NCBI GenBank assembly: GCA_015655035.1
Contig: JAATFS010000180.1
Span: forward strand, 1 to 14,882
Reading direction: 5' to 3'
DNA from: Lysobacterales bacterium
Lineage (GTDB): Bacteria; Pseudomonadota; Gammaproteobacteria; Xanthomonadales; Xanthomonadaceae
DNA: 14,882 nucleotides
Part shown: piece by piece, positions 12,881 through 14,882 of the stretch
Layout: every line of letters starts with the position of its first letter
Numbering within the stretch: position 1 is the stretch's first letter
The notes under the pieces: model-generated
Told to the model about the DNA's origin: nothing
What the model saw: only the letters and a program-made list of their open reading frames with translations
Databases searched by the model: none
Position numbers and translations under genes: made by a program

Positions 12881-13318
12881 ATGAGCGGGCAGGGCGCGGT
12901 GCTGCGTTTCCGGTTGTCCGAGCAGCCACTGTCGATCGAGTTGCTGCGCGCGCCGCTGTCGCATTCGCAGGCCGGTGCATTTGCCAGCTTTGAAGGCTGG
13001 GTGCGCGACCACAACGACGGCAGGGCGGTCCAGGGGCTGCACTACGAGGCCTATGCCGTGTTGGCCGAGGCCGAGGGCCGGCGGGTACTGGACGAGGCGA
13101 TGTCGCGTTTCGCGATCCTGGATGTCCGCTGCGTGCATCGGCTGGGCGATCTGGCAATCGGTGATCTGGCGGTCTGGGTCGGCGTAGTCGCCGCCCATCG
13201 CGCCGCGGCGTTCGACGCGTGCCGCTACGTGATCGACGAGGTAAAGGCGCGGGTGCCGATCTGGAAGCACGAGCGCTACGTTGGTGGCGACGCAGGTTGG
13301 CTGCACGGGTCCGGGTGA
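12881..13318 (+). CDS. moaE: Molybdopterin synthase catalytic subunit
   Basis: MoaE pairs with MoaD to insert two sulfurs into cyclic pyranopterin monophosphate. The 145-residue protein shows GAFASFEGWVRDHNDGR, LHYEAYAVLAEAEG, HRLGDLAIGDLAVWVGV, HRAAAF and DEVKARVPIWKHE; the last holds the two lysines used in catalysis. A good Shine-Dalgarno (GGAGG, 12871-12875) lies five bases before the ATG, inside the end of moaD. It is the last gene of the kdkA-moaE run. No terminator follows directly; the next hairpin with some T residues on this strand is at 13540-13565, beyond the antisense SRP RNA. Confidence 0.94.
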   Translation: MSGQGAVLRFRLSEQPLSIELLRAPLSHSQAGAFASFEGWVRDHNDGRAVQGLHYEAYAVLAEAEGRRVLDEAMSRFAILDVRCVHRLGDLAIGDLAVWVGVVAAHRAAAFDACRYVIDEVKARVPIWKHERYVGGDAGWLHGSG

Positions 13319-13413
13319 GCAACGGCGGGCTGGGACAATGAAGGGCCATCTGCGCCCGGTTGCAGCGGCGGGGAGTCACGGGCCCTGGGTCAGCCGGTGG
13401 AATGGCCGGCCGG

Positions 13414-13528
13414 AAAAGGTGGCGGCCCTGCCGGTTAACCTCGGCGCCCGCGTCGAACGATACCGTTGCTGCCTTCCGGCCCTGGCGGGATTTTCGATCT
13501 AGCGTCGCGAGGGACCGACAGGGCCACC
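13414..13528 (-). ncRNA. ffs: Signal recognition particle RNA (4.5S RNA)
   Basis: On the minus strand the conserved SRP domain is unmistakable: CCAGGGCCGGAAGGCAGCAA (about 13467-13486), with the GGAA tetraloop and the asymmetric internal loop bound by Ffh. The ends pair as a long hairpin: GGTGGCCCTG at the 5' end (from 13528) with CAGGGCCGCCACC at the 3' end, one base bulged. Four T follow (13414-13417), so the RNA stem can act as its own terminator. The length of about 111 bases is close to the 114 of E. coli. It guides Ffh to ribosomes making membrane proteins. It lies 47 bases after tRNA-Ser(GGA) and may be cut from the same transcript. The exact ends are estimates from the pairing. Confidence 0.92.
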
Positions 13529-13539
13529 ATAGACACGAA

Positions 13540-13565
13540 GCCGCGCATGCGGCGCGGCCTTTATT
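13540..13565 (+). terminator. Possible plus-strand terminator beyond ffs
   Basis: GCCGCGC (13540-13546) pairs with GCGCGGC (13552-13558) around a five-base loop, followed by CTTTATT. The T tail is short and broken. If it works, it would stop transcripts that leave moaE and run antisense to ffs, before they reach tRNA-Ser. The minus strand has no T tail here, so transcription from tRNA-Ser into ffs should pass. Confidence 0.45.
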
Positions 13566-13575
13566 GCACTGAATC

Positions 13576-13668
13576 TGGCGGAGAGAGGGGGATTCGAACC
13601 CCCGAAGCGCGGTTTAGACGCTTACACACTTTCCAGGCGTGCTCCTTCAACCACTCGGACACCTCTCC
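13576..13668 (-). tRNA. tRNA-Ser(GGA)
   Basis: A 93-base class II tRNA on the minus strand. The acceptor GGAGAGG pairs with TCTCTCC (one G-U), with discriminator G and encoded CCA at 13576-13578. The anticodon stem CACGC/GTGTG holds the loop CTGGAAA, giving anticodon GGA, which reads UCC and UCU. The T arm is GGGGGTTCGAATCCCCC and the variable arm is long. It has its own promoter at 13706-13734 and is followed by ffs on the same strand. Confidence 0.97.
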
Positions 13669-13705
13669 GGGACCTGAGGCGCCATACGGCGTCACAGGGG
13701 CCCGA

Positions 13706-13734
13706 ATTCTAGCGGGCATGCGCACCGTTCACAA
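13706..13734 (-). promoter_or_regulatory. Promoter of tRNA-Ser(GGA) and probably ffs
   Basis: On the minus strand TTGTGA (13729-13734) and TAGAAT (13706-13711) are spaced by exactly 17 bases. TCGGGCCCC follows the -10 box, a GC-rich discriminator as in stringently controlled stable-RNA promoters. The tRNA starts 37 bases after the -10 box. No comparable promoter is seen just before ffs, so one transcript for both RNAs is likely. Confidence 0.68.
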
Positions 13735-13770
13735 GCTGAATCTTCCGGACGCAGCCGTTGCGACCGGCCG

Positions 13771-13779
13771 TGGCACAAT
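13771..13779 (+). promoter_or_regulatory. Possible extended -10 promoter of dnaX
   Basis: TGGCACAAT combines a TG dinucleotide with CACAAT, four of six matches to TATAAT, as in extended -10 promoters. The -35 place has no good match (GCAGCC at 17 spacing). The dnaX ATG is 27 bases downstream, giving a short leader. Weak evidence. Confidence 0.35.
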
Positions 13780-13806
13780 GTCGGTTCAGATGAAGATGGT
13801 TGCCTG

Positions 13807-14882
13807 ATGTCCTATCTCGTTCTCGCCCGGAAGTGGCGCCCCAAGCGGTTTGCCGAGCTGGTGGGGCAGGAGCACGTGGTCCGCGCGCTCAGCAATGCGC
13901 TGGACAGTGGTCGTGTGCACCACGCCTTCCTGTTCACCGGTACCCGTGGTGTCGGCAAGACCACGATCGCGCGCATCTTCGCCAAGTCGCTGAATTGCGA
14001 GCAGGGCACCAGCGCTGATCCGTGCGGGCAGTGCCCGGCCTGCCTGGACATCGATGTCGGCCGCTATATCGACCTGCTGGAAATCGACGCCGCGTCCAAC
14101 ACCGGCGTGGATGACGTGCGCGAAGTGATCGAGAACGCGCAATACATGCCGTCGCGCGGCAAGTTCAAGGTCTATCTGATCGACGAGGTACACATGCTGT
14201 CCAAGGCGGCGTTCAACGCGCTGCTGAAGACGCTGGAGGAGCCGCCGGAACACGTGAAGTTCCTGCTGGCCACCACCGACCCGCAGAAGCTGCCGGTGAC
14301 GGTGCTGTCGCGCTGCCTGCAGTTCAATCTCAAGCGCCTGGACGAGGACCAGATCCAGGGGCAGATGACCCGGATCCTGGCGGCCGAGCAGATCGAATCC
14401 GATCCGTCGGCGATCGTGCAGCTGTCGAAAGCGGCCGATGGCTCGCTGCGCGATGGCCTGTCGTTGCTGGACCAGGCGATTGCCTATGCCGGCGGCGCGC
14501 TGCGCGAGGACGTGGTGCGGACCATGCTCGGCACCGTCGACCGTACCCAGGTCGGGGCGATGCTGTCGGCGCTGGTCGATGGCGAGGGCGCGCGGCTGCT
14601 GCAGGTGGTCGCCGCGTTGGCCGAGTTCTCGCCGGACTGGAGTGGCGTGCTCGAGGCGTTGGCCGAGGCGCTGCATCGGATCCAGGTGCGGCAAATGGTG
14701 CCCAGCGTGGTGTTCGCTGGCGATGGCATCGATCCGGCGGCCTTCGCCGCGCAATTGCGTCCGGAAGTGGTGCAGCTGTGGTACCAGATGGCGCTGAACG
14801 GGCGTCGCGATCTGTATCTGGCGCCGAGCCCGCGTGCAGGTTTTGAAATGGCCGTGCTGCGCATGCTGGCGTTCCGCCCGGC
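13807..14882 (+). CDS. dnaX: DNA polymerase III subunits gamma/tau, 5' part (runs off the window)
   Basis: DnaX is the ATPase of the clamp loader. The visible 358 codons stay open to the window edge. The AAA+ domain has Walker A GTRGVGKTT (residues 45-53), a zinc module with C64, C73, C76 and C79, Walker B VYLIDEVHM (D126, E127), the sensor 1 region LLATTDPQKLP, the arginine finger in the SRC motif (R169), and the sensor 2 motif GSLRDGLSLLDQ. The second half (from about residue 220) is the oligomerisation domain III. The C-terminal tau part and any frameshift site that would make gamma lie outside. The ATG at 13807 gives the family start MSYLVLARKWRP. No strong Shine-Dalgarno sequence is seen. 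Its position after ffs and tRNA-Ser matches other gammaproteobacteria. Confidence 0.97.
   Translation, partial: MSYLVLARKWRPKRFAELVGQEHVVRALSNALDSGRVHHAFLFTGTRGVGKTTIARIFAKSLNCEQGTSADPCGQCPACLDIDVGRYIDLLEIDAASNTGVDDVREVIENAQYMPSRGKFKVYLIDEVHMLSKAAFNALLKTLEEPPEHVKFLLATTDPQKLPVTVLSRCLQFNLKRLDEDQIQGQMTRILAAEQIESDPSAIVQLSKAADGSLRDGLSLLDQAIAYAGGALREDVVRTMLGTVDRTQVGAMLSALVDGEGARLLQVVAALAEFSPDWSGVLEALAEALHRIQVRQMVPSVVFAGDGIDPAAFAAQLRPEVVQLWYQMALNGRRDLYLAPSPRAGFEMAVLRMLAFRP

Noticed and set aside
13758..13779. TTGCGA with CACAAT as a dnaX promoter
   Set aside because: Spacing is ten bases, too short; only the extended -10 reading is kept, with low confidence.
13786..14754. Minus-strand ORF of 322 codons opposite dnaX
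   Set aside because: dnaX is open and has all AAA+ motifs on the plus strand; the reverse frame is a His/Gln/Arg-rich shadow.
1..14882. Mobile elements, CRISPR arrays, defence genes or prophage near the tRNAs
   Set aside because: I found no transposase, integrase, spaced repeat array, or att-like tRNA 3'-end duplicate. The only tRNA repeat is the whole-gene tRNA-Asp duplication.

Overview
The window is ordinary chromosomal DNA of a high-GC gammaproteobacterium. It looks like family Xanthomonadaceae, most likely Xanthomonas or a close relative. The reasons are the order hupB / tRNAs / ppiD, a Kdo kinase (kdkA) leading into a moaA-C-D-E run, a tRNA-Ser and SRP RNA just upstream of dnaX, and protein sequences that read as Xanthomonas-like. 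I could not run a search, so the genus is inference. I see no insertion sequence, prophage, CRISPR array or compositional break.

Layout. (1) Positions 1-433: the last eight codons of hupB, then tRNA-Val(UAC) and two identical tRNA-Asp(GUC) genes closed by a strong terminator. (2) 548-2518: ppiD, convergent with a minus-strand mltD-gloB pair (2681-4629); a two-way terminator lies between. (3) 4642-6490: a plus-strand run of a yafS-like methyltransferase, rnhA and dnaQ. Its start codon lies only 12 bases from that of gloB. The set mltD, gloB, yafS, rnhA, dnaQ matches an E. coli cluster. (4) 6605-7297: a minus-strand PP2C-type phosphatase, separated from dnaQ by three tandem hairpins. (5) 7501-8114: tRNA-Ser(CGA) and a small DUF6165-like gene. 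(6) 8132-9181: a minus-strand family 9 glycosyltransferase, divergent from a tightly packed seven-gene plus-strand run (9202-13318): kdkA, an MBL-fold hydrolase, moaA, an NTF2-like protein, moaC, moaD, moaE. (7) 13414-13668: the SRP 4.5S RNA and tRNA-Ser(GGA), both on the minus strand. (8) 13807 to the end: the 5' part of dnaX.

How the genes fit together. PpiD and MltD act at the cell envelope. GloB is the second enzyme of methylglyoxal detoxification. RnhA, DnaQ and DnaX are replication proteins. The glycosyltransferase and KdkA build or modify the LPS inner core. MoaA and MoaC turn GTP into cyclic pyranopterin monophosphate, and MoaD with MoaE turn that into molybdopterin. The MBL hydrolase and the NTF2-like protein sit inside this run with no known role. 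There is no stretch above 300 bases without a gene. I did not find a convincing new multi-gene system. The most notable points are the two unassigned proteins in the kdkA-moaE run, a Trp-rich tandem repeat in PpiD, and hairpin arrays in two spacers.
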